Source: DSBG01 sp049975365 (GTDB taxonomy: Bacteria > Desulfobacterota > Desulfomonilia > UBA1062). From it: a stretch of 20,274 bases of DNA. Below are positions 7,142 to 15,354 of the stretch, in pieces. Position 1 is the first letter of the stretch. Each line of letters starts with the position of its first letter. The notes under the pieces are model-generated. The model worked only from the letters and a program-made list of their open reading frames with translations, was not told where the DNA came from and did not search any database. Both the position numbers and the translations under genes were made by a program. The stretch covers positions 1-20,274 of the forward strand of contig JBNGDS010000059.1 in assembly GCA_049975365.1 (NCBI GenBank). The letters are read 5' to 3'.

Positions 7142-7903
7142 TTACCCGAATTTACCAGAGAGGTATTCCTCTGTCATCTTCTCTTTCGGTACAGTGAATA
7201 TCTTTTCGGTCTGATCGTATTCGATCAGCTCGCCCAGGTACATAAACGCAGTGTAGTCCGATACCCGGGCAGCCTGCTGCATGTTGTGGGTGACAATGAT
7301 GATGGTGTACTCCTTCTTCAGCTCCAGGATAAGCTCCTCGATCTTCCTGGTAGAGATGGGGTCGAGGCTTGCACAGGGCTCATCGAACAGAATCACGTCC
7401 GGTTCCACCACAAGGCAGCGCGCAATACACAACCTCTGCTGCTGTCCTCCAGAGAGCATGAGGGCGCTGTCGGTGAGCCTGTCTTTCACATCATCAAACA
7501 GGGCTGCCTTCCTCAGGGATTCGACAACCTGCTGCTCGATGAAATGTTTATTCCGTATACCGTTGATGATGAGCCCGTATGCCATATTGTCGTAGATGCT
7601 CTTGGGAAACGGATTGGGCTTCTGAAACACCATTCCAACACGCCTCCTGAGCTCCACCACATCGGTTTTCGGTGCATTGATGTCGACGCCGTCCATGAGG
7701 ATCTGTCCTGAAACCCTGGCTCCGGGGATCAGATCGTTCATGCGATTCAGAAGCCTGATATAGGTTGATTTTCCACAACCCGAGGGACCGATGAGTGCGG
7801 TCACCTGGTTTTTGTAGATATCCAGGTTGATGTTCTTCAGGGCCTGGGTCTTGCCGTAGAAGAAATCCACATTCTCCGAGTGTATTTTTACGTCAGGATC
7901 CAT
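7142..7903 (-). CDS. pstB: Phosphate ABC transporter ATP-binding protein PstB
   Basis: PstB hydrolyses ATP to drive phosphate import through PstC/PstA. All ABC motifs are intact in the 253-aa protein: Walker A GPSGCGKST (39-47), Q-loop Gln94 in VFQKPNPFP, signature LSGGQQQR (150-157), Walker B VILFDEP (170-176) and H-loop His206. The KPNPFP and SIYDN segments are characteristic of PstB. I chose ATG 7903 (MDPDVKI), which overlaps the end of pstA by 11 nt and has AGAGGT upstream. An in-frame extension to 7939 lies further inside pstA and lacks support. It is the fifth gene of the pst unit. Confidence 0.97.
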   Translation of the reverse strand: MDPDVKIHSENVDFFYGKTQALKNINLDIYKNQVTALIGPSGCGKSTYIRLLNRMNDLIPGARVSGQILMDGVDINAPKTDVVELRRRVGMVFQKPNPFPKSIYDNMAYGLIINGIRNKHFIEQQVVESLRKAALFDDVKDRLTDSALMLSGGQQQRLCIARCLVVEPDVILFDEPCASLDPISTRKIEELILELKKEYTIIIVTHNMQQAARVSDYTAFMYLGELIEYDQTEKIFTVPKEKMTEEYLSGKFG

Positions 7904-8822
7904 AGGTAAACCTCTGTCTCTGTCTGAGGATGATGGCAAGGGCCGAGATGGCGAGCACGAGGCACAGGAGGATCAGGGAGCATCCGTAGGCGATCTGGGT
8001 CTGTACCTCCGGGTGTGTTCCTTCTGTCATGAGTGCATATATGTGGTATGGCAGGGCCATGACCTCTGAGAAAATCGAATCCGGGTATCCCCGGGTATAG
8101 AATGTTGCAGCTGTGAACAGGATCGGGGCCGTCTCACCTGCGACCCTGCCGATGTTCAGGATGACCCCTGTGAGAATTCCTGGGAGAGCCGTTGGGAGGA
8201 CTATCTTCTTGATGGTCTGCCAGTGGGTTGCCCCGAGTGCAAGGGATGCCTCCCTGAACGACTGCGGAACTGCCAGGATTGCTTCCTGGGATGCGGATAT
8301 GATGCCGGGCAGCGCCATGATTCCCAGGGTCAGACTGCCCGAAAGGATGGAGACACCGAAACCCAAAATCTTTACGAAGACGGCAAACCCGAAGAGACCG
8401 AAGACGACCGAAGGAACGCCTGCCAAGTTGTTGATGCTGAGGCGGATAACATTGACCAAGATGCTCTTGGGGCTGTATTCGCACAGATAGATCGCGCAGG
8501 CAAGACCCAGGGGAAGGGAGAAGAGGATGGCCCCGACCGTAAGGTAAAATGTCCCTACAATGGCCGGTGCAACGCCGCCCTTGGTCATGGCCCTCCGGGG
8601 GATGTCTGTGAGGAATTCCCAGGATATGACAGACAAACCCCGAGCCGTGATGAAGTAGATGATCGTACCGAGAAAAAACAGGGCAAAAAGAATGCACAGG
8701 ATGAGGAACAGGAAGCCGATCCCCTGGGAGATGTCCTTTGCTCTGATGATCTTCCTGTCACCGAGATCCCTCGATCTCAGGGCAATTGCGGACGGTTCTG
8801 CGTATTTGGTGAGATCAGTCAT
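7893..8822 (-). CDS. pstA: Phosphate ABC transporter permease PstA
   Basis: Inner-membrane permease subunit of 309 aa, forming the phosphate channel with PstC. After a cytoplasmic N-terminus of about 35 aa there are six predicted membrane segments. The EAA loop that contacts PstB is seen as SFREASLALGATHWQTIKKI. RVAGETAPILFTA is a PstA-typical segment before the last helices. The start codon overlaps the pstC stop in an ATGA arrangement and the stop overlaps pstB, so translation of C, A and B is coupled. Confidence 0.96.
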   Translation of the reverse strand: MTDLTKYAEPSAIALRSRDLGDRKIIRAKDISQGIGFLFLILCILFALFFLGTIIYFITARGLSVISWEFLTDIPRRAMTKGGVAPAIVGTFYLTVGAILFSLPLGLACAIYLCEYSPKSILVNVIRLSINNLAGVPSVVFGLFGFAVFVKILGFGVSILSGSLTLGIMALPGIISASQEAILAVPQSFREASLALGATHWQTIKKIVLPTALPGILTGVILNIGRVAGETAPILFTAATFYTRGYPDSIFSEVMALPYHIYALMTEGTHPEVQTQIAYGCSLILLCLVLAISALAIILRQRQRFTYGS

Positions 8823-9718
8823 CGTCCAATCCCCAGTTTCAACCTGAATCGCCTGCTCACGATTTCAGCGATGATATTGATCACCAGCGTGATGAGAAAG
8901 AGAATGAGCCCGATGGCAAACAGGGCGCTGTAGTGCAGGCTTCCCATGACGGCCTCCCCCATTTCGGCCGCGATCGTCGAGGTCATCGGCCTGACAGGGT
9001 CGAATATGGATTTCGGGATGACTGCAGCTCCCCCTGCAACCATGAGCACGGTCATGGTCTCCCCGACTGCTCTGCTCATGCCGAGGATGATGGCAGTGGA
9101 TATGCCGGATCCAGCTGCCGGGAGTACAACCCGGGTGAGTGTCTGCCACCTGTTTGCCCCCAATGCGAGAGACGCCTCCCTGAAGCTCCTGGGAACGAAG
9201 CTCAAGGCGTCCTCCGCAAGGCTTGCCACTGTAGGTGTCGCCATGATTCCCAGGACGAGGCTCGCGGTAAATGCACACAGGCCCGTGGGAATACCCAGGA
9301 GGTTCTGGAGAAAGGGAGCCACAATCACCATGCCGAAGAACCCGTACACGATGGACGGGATACCGGCGAGGATCTCGATCATGGGTTTGAGGAACGCTCT
9401 CTGGTTTTCGGTCGAGAGTTCGTGGATGTACATGGCAGTGCCCACTCCGATGGGAACACACACCGCCATTGCCCCCAGCGTTACCACAAACGATGCAACG
9501 ATCAGGGGCCAGATACCAAAATCAGGTGGAGTGTATGTCGGATACCACTGCGTGCCGAAGATGATTTTCAGAAAAGGTACTGTCGAGAAGATGGGGATGG
9601 ATTCCTTGAAGAGCGTGATGATGATCCCCACCAGGAACACCAGCGACGAAAATGCAAGGACAGCGAATATCCACTTGTAGAGTGTTTCCCGCATGGTTCT
9701 GGCCGAGATTTTTCTCAT
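8819..9718 (-). CDS. pstC: Phosphate ABC transporter permease PstC
   Basis: Inner-membrane permease of 299 aa, partner of PstA. Hydrophobic segments span the whole protein. The EAA loop is SFREASLALGANRWQTLTRV, nearly the same as in PstA. SRAVGETMTVLMVAGG and the upstream AGIPSIVYGFFG are PstC-typical. ATG 9718 is used, with a weak GAGAG upstream; ATG 9694 is an alternative. It is separated from the second pstS by 190 nt, the largest gap inside the pst unit. That gap has no clear Pho box, only a weak extended -10-like TGGTATATC. Expression probably relies on read-through from the pstS promoters. Confidence 0.96.
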   Translation of the reverse strand: MRKISARTMRETLYKWIFAVLAFSSLVFLVGIIITLFKESIPIFSTVPFLKIIFGTQWYPTYTPPDFGIWPLIVASFVVTLGAMAVCVPIGVGTAMYIHELSTENQRAFLKPMIEILAGIPSIVYGFFGMVIVAPFLQNLLGIPTGLCAFTASLVLGIMATPTVASLAEDALSFVPRSFREASLALGANRWQTLTRVVLPAAGSGISTAIILGMSRAVGETMTVLMVAGGAAVIPKSIFDPVRPMTSTIAAEMGEAVMGSLHYSALFAIGLILFLITLVINIIAEIVSRRFRLKLGIGR

Positions 9719-9908
9719 AGGGTTCTCTCACTCGACCCGTTCTTCAGGACAATCCGATATACCATGAGCACACAGGCATTCATCGTTGAGAGAGCATTCC
9801 CAGTGTCTTTTGCACCAAAGCCGGAGATTTTTCCCGTGCAGTGCAGGAGTTCTCCCTGGTCTCGAACCGACATTCTTTTTCCCCTGCTGGTCTTGTAGGT
9901 ATTCGGCT

Positions 9909-10745
9909 CTATCTGTCCCTGAGCCGTACAAATCCCTCTTCCTCGATAAGATCCTGGCCATCGTCACCGAGTATGTATTCGATGAATTTCTTCACACTCC
10001 CCTCTGGTTCACCGTTCGTGTAGATAAACAGCGGGCGGGCGAGGGGATACTGGCCCGACAGGATCGTATCCCTGGTGCACTTCACCCCATCCACAGCGAC
10101 AGCCTTCACCTTCTTCGAGAGATAGCCGAGGCCCATGTATCCGATGGCTCCGGGAGTCTGCGCAACAGTCATATTGACCGCCTGGTTGGATGCGGTTGTC
10201 AGTGCGTCGGCACGTACCCTCGCACCGGAGAGGGCGAGGTGTTCGAAGGCTTCAAACGTTCCACTGGAACTGTCGCGAGAAATCACCACGATTTTTGTGT
10301 CCGAGCCGCCGATGTCCGCCCAGTTCGAGATATGACCGATATAGATCGCCTTGATTTGATCTCTGGTGAGGAAATTCTTGATATTCGACGGGTGAACGAT
10401 CACTGCGATGCCGTCCATTGCTATCACAGTTTCTTTCACATCCACTCCCCTGGATGAGGCACGGTGACGTTCCTCGTCTTTGATCGATCGTGACGAGGTA
10501 GCGATGTCACATGTCCCGTCGATGATCGATGCAATGCCGACACCCGAGCCGCCGCCCTGGACAGAAATGGTTATCTCCGGGTGACGTTCCATGAACAGCT
10601 CGGAGGCTATCTGCACAATCGGAAGGATAGTGGTCGAGCCCTTTATGGTGATGTCATCACCGGCTGCATGGAGGCCAGTGGTGAAGAAACCTGCATGCAC
10701 AATGAGCGAAACACTGATTATCAGGATCCTCATGCTTTTCACCAT
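9909..10745 (-). CDS. pstS: Second phosphate-binding protein PstS paralogue
   Basis: Periplasmic phosphate-binding protein of 278 aa with a signal peptide (hydrophobic core about residues 6-20, cleavage near HAA at 26-28). Phosphate-binding elements are visible: KGSTTILP, VQGGGSGVG, SSRSIKDEE and SRDSSSGTFEAF. It is a clear tandem copy of the neighbour at 10888-11730, sharing long identical runs such as ALTTASNQAV and TPGAIGY, but has diverged in the signal peptide, the RASSRGVDVKE loop and the C-terminus. It has its own Pho box and -10 (10781-10835), so it can be transcribed separately as well as by read-through. ATG 10745 is 8 nt after GTGGGG. Both copies look functional. Confidence 0.95.
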   Translation of the reverse strand: MVKSMRILIISVSLIVHAGFFTTGLHAAGDDITIKGSTTILPIVQIASELFMERHPEITISVQGGGSGVGIASIIDGTCDIATSSRSIKDEERHRASSRGVDVKETVIAMDGIAVIVHPSNIKNFLTRDQIKAIYIGHISNWADIGGSDTKIVVISRDSSSGTFEAFEHLALSGARVRADALTTASNQAVNMTVAQTPGAIGYMGLGYLSKKVKAVAVDGVKCTRDTILSGQYPLARPLFIYTNGEPEGSVKKFIEYILGDDGQDLIEEEGFVRLRDR

Positions 10746-10780
10746 GATTTTTCACCCCACTCGTTGTGTCATCTGAACTC

Positions 10781-10835
10781 AGTATAGATTCGCTCTGTTA
10801 AGATTCTATGAAAGTTGTGTGAATTTTCGGTTAAG
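10781..10835 (-). promoter_or_regulatory. Pho box and -10 for the second pstS
   Basis: On the minus strand, four 7-mers repeat every 11 bp: CTTAACC (10829-10835), ATTCACA (10818-10824), TTTCATA (10807-10813) and CTTAACA (10796-10802). They are separated by 4-nt linkers. After 9 nt comes a good -10, TATACT (10781-10786), with no -35, as expected for PhoB-activated promoters. The 7+4 direct-repeat spacing is that of known Pho boxes. Transcription would start about 30 nt before the ATG. Confidence 0.7.
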
Positions 10836-10844
10836 ACAGGAGAT

Positions 10845-10871
10845 GGGGATGAAGATTCACTCTTCATCCCC
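10845..10871 (-). other. Strong stem-loop between the two pstS genes
   Basis: GGGGATGAAGA and TCTTCATCCCC form a perfect 11-bp stem with a 5-nt loop, beginning 16 nt after the stop of the first pstS. No U-tract follows in the direction of transcription, so full intrinsic termination is doubtful. It could stabilise the 3' end of the first pstS message and cause partial attenuation, giving more binding protein than permease. It lies just upstream of the Pho box of the second pstS. Confidence 0.65.
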
Positions 10872-10887
10872 GGAAATGAGGTTCTGG

Positions 10888-11730
10888 TTATTTCAGGCCG
10901 ACGAATCCTTCCTCTTCCACGAGTTTCTGACCATCAGGACCCAGAACGAAGTCGATGAATTCTTTCACCGCACCGGATGGTGCACCGTTCGTGTACATGT
11001 ACAGGGGCCTGGAAAGAGGATATTTCCCGGAAAGGACTGTGTCTTTCGTGCACCTTACTCCATCGACCGTAACTGCCTTGACCTTGCTCGTCAGATAGCC
11101 AAGTCCGACATAGCCGATTGCCCCGGGTGTCTGGGAGACCGTCTGGGCAACAGCCTGGTTTGATGCTGTGGTGAGTGCATCGGCACGCACCTTTTCCTTG
11201 TCAAGGGCCAAGTTTTCAAACGCTTCGTATGTGCCGCTGGAACTGTCCCTGGAAATCGCTACAATCTTCCCATCGGGTCCCCCGAGTTCCGACCAGTTCG
11301 ACAGTGCGCCTGTGTAGATGGCCTTTATCTGGTCTTTTGTCAGGGTGGAGATCTTGTTGGATGGATGGACGATGACCGCGATCCCGTCCATGGCGACAAT
11401 GATCTCGTATGGTTCTACACCGCCGGCCTTTGCCTTTTCGAATTCAGAGTTCTTGATCTTTCGGGAAGAATCCGCAATATCAGTTGTTCCATCGATGAGT
11501 GATGCAATCCCAACCCCTGATCCGCCACCCTGGACAGATATCGAGACATCGGGATTCTGTTCCATGAAGATCTCAGATGCAAGCTGAGCGATGGGCAGCA
11601 CCGTCGTCGATCCCTTGATGGTGATCTCCTTGTCTGCCGCGATAGACGAACCCGCCGGGAGCAGAGCACTGATGAAGAGTACTGAAATCAGGATTGCCAA
11701 ACGTTTCATGGTTCCAAGAGACTTTTTCAT
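10888..11730 (-). CDS. pstS: Phosphate-binding protein PstS (first copy)
   Basis: Periplasmic high-affinity phosphate receptor delivering phosphate to PstCAB. The 280-aa protein has a signal peptide (MKKSLGTMKR, hydrophobic core, cleavage near SIA at 31). Binding elements are KGSTTVLP (39-46), VQGGGSGVG, SSRKIKNSE and SRDSSSGTYEAF. GGAGG lies 7 nt before ATG 11730. It is the first gene of the pst unit, in the order pstS-pstS-pstC-pstA-pstB-phoU. A four-unit Pho box lies at 11779-11818. The protein is of the compact PstS type of about 280 aa seen in many non-enteric bacteria, shorter than the E. coli protein. Confidence 0.96.
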   Translation of the reverse strand: MKKSLGTMKRLAILISVLFISALLPAGSSIAADKEITIKGSTTVLPIAQLASEIFMEQNPDVSISVQGGGSGVGIASLIDGTTDIADSSRKIKNSEFEKAKAGGVEPYEIIVAMDGIAVIVHPSNKISTLTKDQIKAIYTGALSNWSELGGPDGKIVAISRDSSSGTYEAFENLALDKEKVRADALTTASNQAVAQTVSQTPGAIGYVGLGYLTSKVKAVTVDGVRCTKDTVLSGKYPLSRPLYMYTNGAPSGAVKEFIDFVLGPDGQKLVEEEGFVGLK

Positions 11731-11763
11731 ACTTTTTCCTCCGTAATGGTAGTTCTTATGTAC

Positions 11764-11818
11764 CCTGTAGAGGTGTTGTGTTTATGAAAGATAAAGTTTT
11801 GATGAATTTTTCGTGAAG
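11764..11818 (-). promoter_or_regulatory. Pho box and putative -10 for the first pstS
   Basis: On the minus strand, CTTCACG (11812-11818), ATTCATC (11801-11807), CTTTATC (11790-11796) and the weaker ATAAACA (11779-11785) recur at exactly 11 bp. The first two linkers are AAAA. Nine nt after the last unit is TACAGG (11764-11769), a poor -10 but in the same register as in the other two Pho promoters of this window. It drives the pst operon by inference. Confidence 0.7.
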
Positions 11819-11887
11819 AGACGAAAGCACCCGTCCATGGTTACGTGTCTGCGGGGCTGTTTCACCGGAGAAGGTTGCCGAAGCGTC

Positions 11888-12868
11888 TCAGGTAAAGATG
11901 ATGAATGTCATTGCAGAGATTGCAGCAGCGCAGGGTATGGTGAGAATCCATGCCCAGACGATACGGCCCGCAACCCCCCATTTTACGGCACTCAGACGTC
12001 GCAGTGAACCCACGCCCATAATTGAGCCTGTGATGGTATGGGTGGTGCTCACGGGAATGCCCGCCATGGTGGAGAAGAACAGCGTCACGGCAGCCCCGAA
12101 TTCCGCACAGAACCCGTCGACAGGTCTGAGTTTGGCGATTCTCTGGCCCATGGTCTTCACGATGCGCCAGCCACCGAACATGGTCCCCAGTGCAATTGCA
12201 GCCTGACAGGAGATCACCACCCAGAACGGCACATAAAAATGCTCCCCCAGCAGCCCGGCACTGAAGAGCAGGCCGGCAATGATGCCCATGGTCTTCTGCG
12301 CATCATTCCCCCCATGGCCAAGACTGTACATGGCTGCCGAGATGAGCTGTCCCTTTCGAAACAGAAAATCCACACTCAACGGGGTCGCCTTCCTGAAGGA
12401 CCGGTATACCAGCACACCCATGGCCAGCCCGAGTACAAGACCGATACACGGGGAGATGAAGATGAACACAACAGTCTTGAGAATGCCATCTATGACAAGA
12501 GAATCAGGCCCTGCCTTCATGAGTGCTGCACCGATCATGCCGCCGATGAGGGCATGGGATGAACTCGTGGGGAGGCCGTAGAACCATGTTATGACATCCC
12601 ACAGGCATGCTCCAACCAGGGTGGCGAATATGACCGTGGGATCCATCACGCTCACATCAACGATCCCTTTCCCGATGGTGTTGGCCACATGGAGACCAAG
12701 GAAGAGAAAGGCGATGAAATTGAAAAACGCGGCCCACAACACAGCATATCGGGGCGAGAGAACGCGTGTGGAGACGATGGTTGCGATTGAATTTGCTGAA
12801 TCGTGAAAACCGTTCAGGAAATCAAAGGTCAGGGCAAGCAGGATCAGCAAGATGATGTACGCTGACAT
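11888..12868 (-). CDS. pit: Inorganic phosphate transporter, Pit family
   Basis: Low-affinity, ion-coupled phosphate permease of the inner membrane (PF01384). The 326 aa contain about ten hydrophobic segments. The duplicated family signature is present: DFLNGFHDSANSIATIVSTR (16-35) and GHGGNDAQKTMGII (184-197), each holding the Asn-Asp pair. PTSSSHALIGG (100-110) and PVSTTHTITGSIMG also match the repeat. The gene starts only 4 nt after the DUF47 stop. AAGGAG touches the ATG directly with no spacer, so initiation probably depends on ribosomes finishing the DUF47 frame. Such short Pit proteins paired with DUF47 are common in bacteria and archaea. Confidence 0.96.
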   Translation of the reverse strand: MSAYIILLILLALTFDFLNGFHDSANSIATIVSTRVLSPRYAVLWAAFFNFIAFLFLGLHVANTIGKGIVDVSVMDPTVIFATLVGACLWDVITWFYGLPTSSSHALIGGMIGAALMKAGPDSLVIDGILKTVVFIFISPCIGLVLGLAMGVLVYRSFRKATPLSVDFLFRKGQLISAAMYSLGHGGNDAQKTMGIIAGLLFSAGLLGEHFYVPFWVVISCQAAIALGTMFGGWRIVKTMGQRIAKLRPVDGFCAEFGAAVTLFFSTMAGIPVSTTHTITGSIMGVGSLRRLSAVKWGVAGRIVWAWILTIPCAAAISAMTFIIFT

Positions 12869-12872
12869 CTCC

Positions 12873-13499
12873 TTATGCCTGCTTCACCAGGATTGATTCC
12901 ACGATGTGAGATACATCCTCGCAGATATCGAGCACCATCTCGGTAAACTGGAAGATCTCTTTCCATTTTATGAGGAAGATGGGATCGGGCGAGTTTTCAA
13001 AGAGTCGTGCAAGAATTGTGTCACGCATGGTGTCGCCTACGTTCTCGAGTCGATTCACCTCCACAATGGATTGAAATGCGGCCTGAGGATGCCTCGAATC
13101 CTGCAATCCTTCTATTGCGTTGGCAAGAGCGCGTACTGACATCTCGATGATCTTTGAAAATTCCACCAGATCGGGATTGATCTCGTGGATATTGTAGACA
13201 CGCATGCGGTTGGTTATGGTGTAGAGCATATCGATCACGCTGTCCAGTTCAGTAGTCAGTGAGTGGATGTCTTCCCGGTCAAACGGGGTGATGAACGTCT
13301 TGTTGAGTCTTTCGATGATTTCGTGTGCGATCTCGTCTGCCTGGTGCTCCATATCGCGCATTTCCTGGACGGTCGTATGGTCGAACAGGCCTTTGGATAT
13401 GATTTCACGGAAGAGTACGGATGCCTGTACTGCCAGTTCTGCCTGTCTGTTGAACAAGATAAAAAAATTTTCATCCTTGGGCAGAAAGCTGAACCTCAT
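12873..13499 (-). CDS. DUF47 / PhoU-like family protein (Pit accessory protein)
   Basis: The 208-aa helical protein belongs to the DUF47 family, distantly related to PhoU and usually encoded next to Pit transporters, whose activity it is thought to modulate. Hallmarks are LPKDENFFILFNRQAEL (6-22), EHQADEIAHEIIERLNKTFI (51-70), TPFDREDIHSL (71-81) and VIDMLYTITNRM. ATG 13499 has GAGGT 7 nt upstream and lies just after a good promoter (13546-13574). The longer in-frame start at 13574 would sit on the -35 element. It forms a two-gene unit with pit. Confidence 0.93.
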   Translation of the reverse strand: MRFSFLPKDENFFILFNRQAELAVQASVLFREIISKGLFDHTTVQEMRDMEHQADEIAHEIIERLNKTFITPFDREDIHSLTTELDSVIDMLYTITNRMRVYNIHEINPDLVEFSKIIEMSVRALANAIEGLQDSRHPQAAFQSIVEVNRLENVGDTMRDTILARLFENSPDPIFLIKWKEIFQFTEMVLDICEDVSHIVESILVKQA

Positions 13500-13545
13500 G
13501 CGGTTGACCTCATCAAGAGAGTCTGAACACGTGTACTGCATGATT

Positions 13546-13574
13546 GTCATAATGTGATTTCTCTGTTCAGTCAA
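13546..13574 (-). promoter_or_regulatory. sigma70 promoter of the DUF47-pit unit
   Basis: On the minus strand, TTGACT (13569-13574) and TATGAC (13546-13551) are separated by 17 nt. The predicted start is about 40 nt before ATG 13499. There is no series of 11-bp spaced TTCA-type repeats here, unlike the other phosphate promoters of the window. This suggests expression that does not depend on PhoB. Confidence 0.55.
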
Positions 13575-13638
13575 GGAACCGAGCCGTGAGAATTTCAGAG
13601 ATTCCGGAAGAAAATCGAAGGGAGTCTTTCTGATGGTA

Positions 13639-15354
13639 TCAGTGTCTGATCGGCAGGATCACGGTGAATGTGGAGCCCATCCATGGCGTGCTGGATACCT
13701 CAATCCTTCCCCCGTGCAACAGAGCGATATGTTTCGCAATGGAAAGTCCGAGGCCGGTCCCGCCGAGGCTCCGTGACCTGGATTTATCCACCACGTAGAA
13801 GCGCTCGAATATCCTTCCCTGGTGGTCACGGGGTATACCGATCCCGGTGTCCTTGACCTTGATCGAAATGGTGGTTCCTTTTTTCTGGGTAGAGACGGTG
13901 ATCTTCCCGGTCTCCGTGTACTTGATGGCATTATCAAGGAGATTCGACAGAAGCTGCTCGATCTTGAACGCATCTCCTTCGAAGGTGACCGATTCGCCTT
14001 CCACTGAAATGGACAGCCCTTTCCCCTGGATTCGAGTCGTGTAGATCTTCATGAGGTTTTCGATGAGCGACCTGCTGTCTATCTCCGTATATTCCAGGTG
14101 TGGCTGTTCCTTGAGTTCTGAGAGGGTGAGAAGGTCATTCACGATGTTGATGAGCCTGTCGGTGTGTCTCTTGATGATCTCCAGGTGTTCCCGCGTCTTT
14201 GGATCTGCATCATCCAGCAGGGTCTCGGTGTAGCCTTTGATGGCCGTCAGAGGTGTTCTCAGTTCGTGAGAGACATTCATCACCAGGTCATCCTTGATGC
14301 GGTCTATCTGCCTGATTTCCGTGATATCGTGCAGGATGACAACCCTTGAACCACCAAAACGGAGAGGGGTTACACTGCAGCGATAGCTCCGGTCGTCCAG
14401 TTCGATATCTGCCGAGACAGGAGCCACGGAACCTTCGTCGATGAGCCTGTTGAGATTCATTGATCTGAATAGTTCCCAGTAATACCGACCCAGGATCTGT
14501 TCCGCTCCGATGATCTTCTCACCGCGTGTATTCGCCAGGCTGACCCGTCCCTCACTGTCGAGCACCAGGAGGGCTTCACCCATGGATGTGAGAATACTCT
14601 CAAGTTCCTCATTCTTTGCCGTCAGCTCTGCAAAATACGTTGCAAGTTTTCCTGCCATCTCATTGAAGCTCTCGGTGAGTTCCCTGATCTCGCCGCTGCT
14701 CTGGATTGGCACGCGCACGGTGAAATCTCCCCCGGATACTTTTCTCGATGCAGTATTCAGTGCCCTGATGGGCGAAGAGATGAACAGCGAGAACAGTCCG
14801 GCAATGAAGAGTGCGAGAAGCCCGGTCAGGATGGCGAGCTCATAGATTCTCATCCGGACGGTTTTGAACAGATCATAGACGTCTTTCAACGGCAGGCTGA
14901 GACGCAAAACCCCTGAAATCTTGCCGTGAACCTCTATGGGAAGAGCGACATAGAGCAGATCCTGATCAAGGGATGTACTGTACCGTATGCTCTGTCCCAG
15001 CCCGCCATTCAGGGCACGGATCACCTCCGGCCTGTGCAGATGGTTCTCAAGGGATTCCGGGCTCATTTCGGAGTCAGCCTCCACCTGTCCATTCCTGTTG
15101 ATGACAGTGATCCGCACCATGAGATCTTTCCCGAGGTGCCTGACGGTGTCTTCAAGAACATTGCCTCTGTTCTGCTTCGAGAGCGGCAGGATCTGCTGAA
15201 GGACGGAAATTCCCAGGGTGTGCAGGTGTGTTGTTGTCAGGTTGATATATTCTGTGCGGATGACCTGGTAGGTGACGGTCAGGACCAGGATGGCCATTAT
15301 GAGTATGACCAGGAGATATCCTGCGAAAATCCTGATGAACAGCGTCTTTCTCAT
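13639..15354 (-). CDS. phoR: Phosphate regulon sensor histidine kinase PhoR
   Basis: The 571-aa membrane kinase has this layout: membrane segment (about 8-30), an extracytoplasmic sensor region (31-170), a second membrane segment (172-193), HAMP (about 193-245), PAS (about 250-345) and the kinase core. His363 in VSHELRTPLTAIKGY is the phosphorylation site. The N box LLSNLLDNAIKYTETG (468-483), G1 DTGIGIP (502-508), F box IFERFYVVDKSRSR and G2 GGTGLGLSIAKHI are intact. It phosphorylates PhoB when PstSCAB/PhoU signals low phosphate. The start overlaps the phoB stop by 4 nt (ATGA). The large periplasmic region is typical of Gram-positive and deltaproteobacterial PhoR and absent in E. coli PhoR. 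Assignment as PhoR rests mainly on context. Confidence 0.92.
   Translation of the reverse strand: MRKTLFIRIFAGYLLVILIMAILVLTVTYQVIRTEYINLTTTHLHTLGISVLQQILPLSKQNRGNVLEDTVRHLGKDLMVRITVINRNGQVEADSEMSPESLENHLHRPEVIRALNGGLGQSIRYSTSLDQDLLYVALPIEVHGKISGVLRLSLPLKDVYDLFKTVRMRIYELAILTGLLALFIAGLFSLFISSPIRALNTASRKVSGGDFTVRVPIQSSGEIRELTESFNEMAGKLATYFAELTAKNEELESILTSMGEALLVLDSEGRVSLANTRGEKIIGAEQILGRYYWELFRSMNLNRLIDEGSVAPVSADIELDDRSYRCSVTPLRFGGSRVVILHDITEIRQIDRIKDDLVMNVSHELRTPLTAIKGYTETLLDDADPKTREHLEIIKRHTDRLINIVNDLLTLSELKEQPHLEYTEIDSRSLIENLMKIYTTRIQGKGLSISVEGESVTFEGDAFKIEQLLSNLLDNAIKYTETGKITVSTQKKGTTISIKVKDTGIGIPRDHQGRIFERFYVVDKSRSRSLGGTGLGLSIAKHIALLHGGRIEVSSTPWMGSTFTVILPIRH

Noticed and set aside
6806..7711. 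Long plus-strand open frame (301 codons) opposite phoU and pstB
   Set aside because: It is the antisense shadow of two well-supported genes; the composition is anti-codon-like and it has no ribosome site or family features.
9839..9880. GGTTCGAGACC on the minus strand, resembling a tRNA T-loop
   Set aside because: The flanking bases do not form the 5-bp T stem, and no acceptor, D or anticodon arm is present.
8933..9898. Long plus-strand open frame (321 codons) opposite pstC
   Set aside because: The protein is rich in Cys, His, Asp and Arg as expected from the reverse of a membrane protein gene; pstC with ABC permease motifs occupies the other strand.
13575..13638. A Pho box upstream of DUF47-pit
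   Set aside because: Scanning for TTCA-type units at 11-bp spacing gave no consistent series, only isolated matches.
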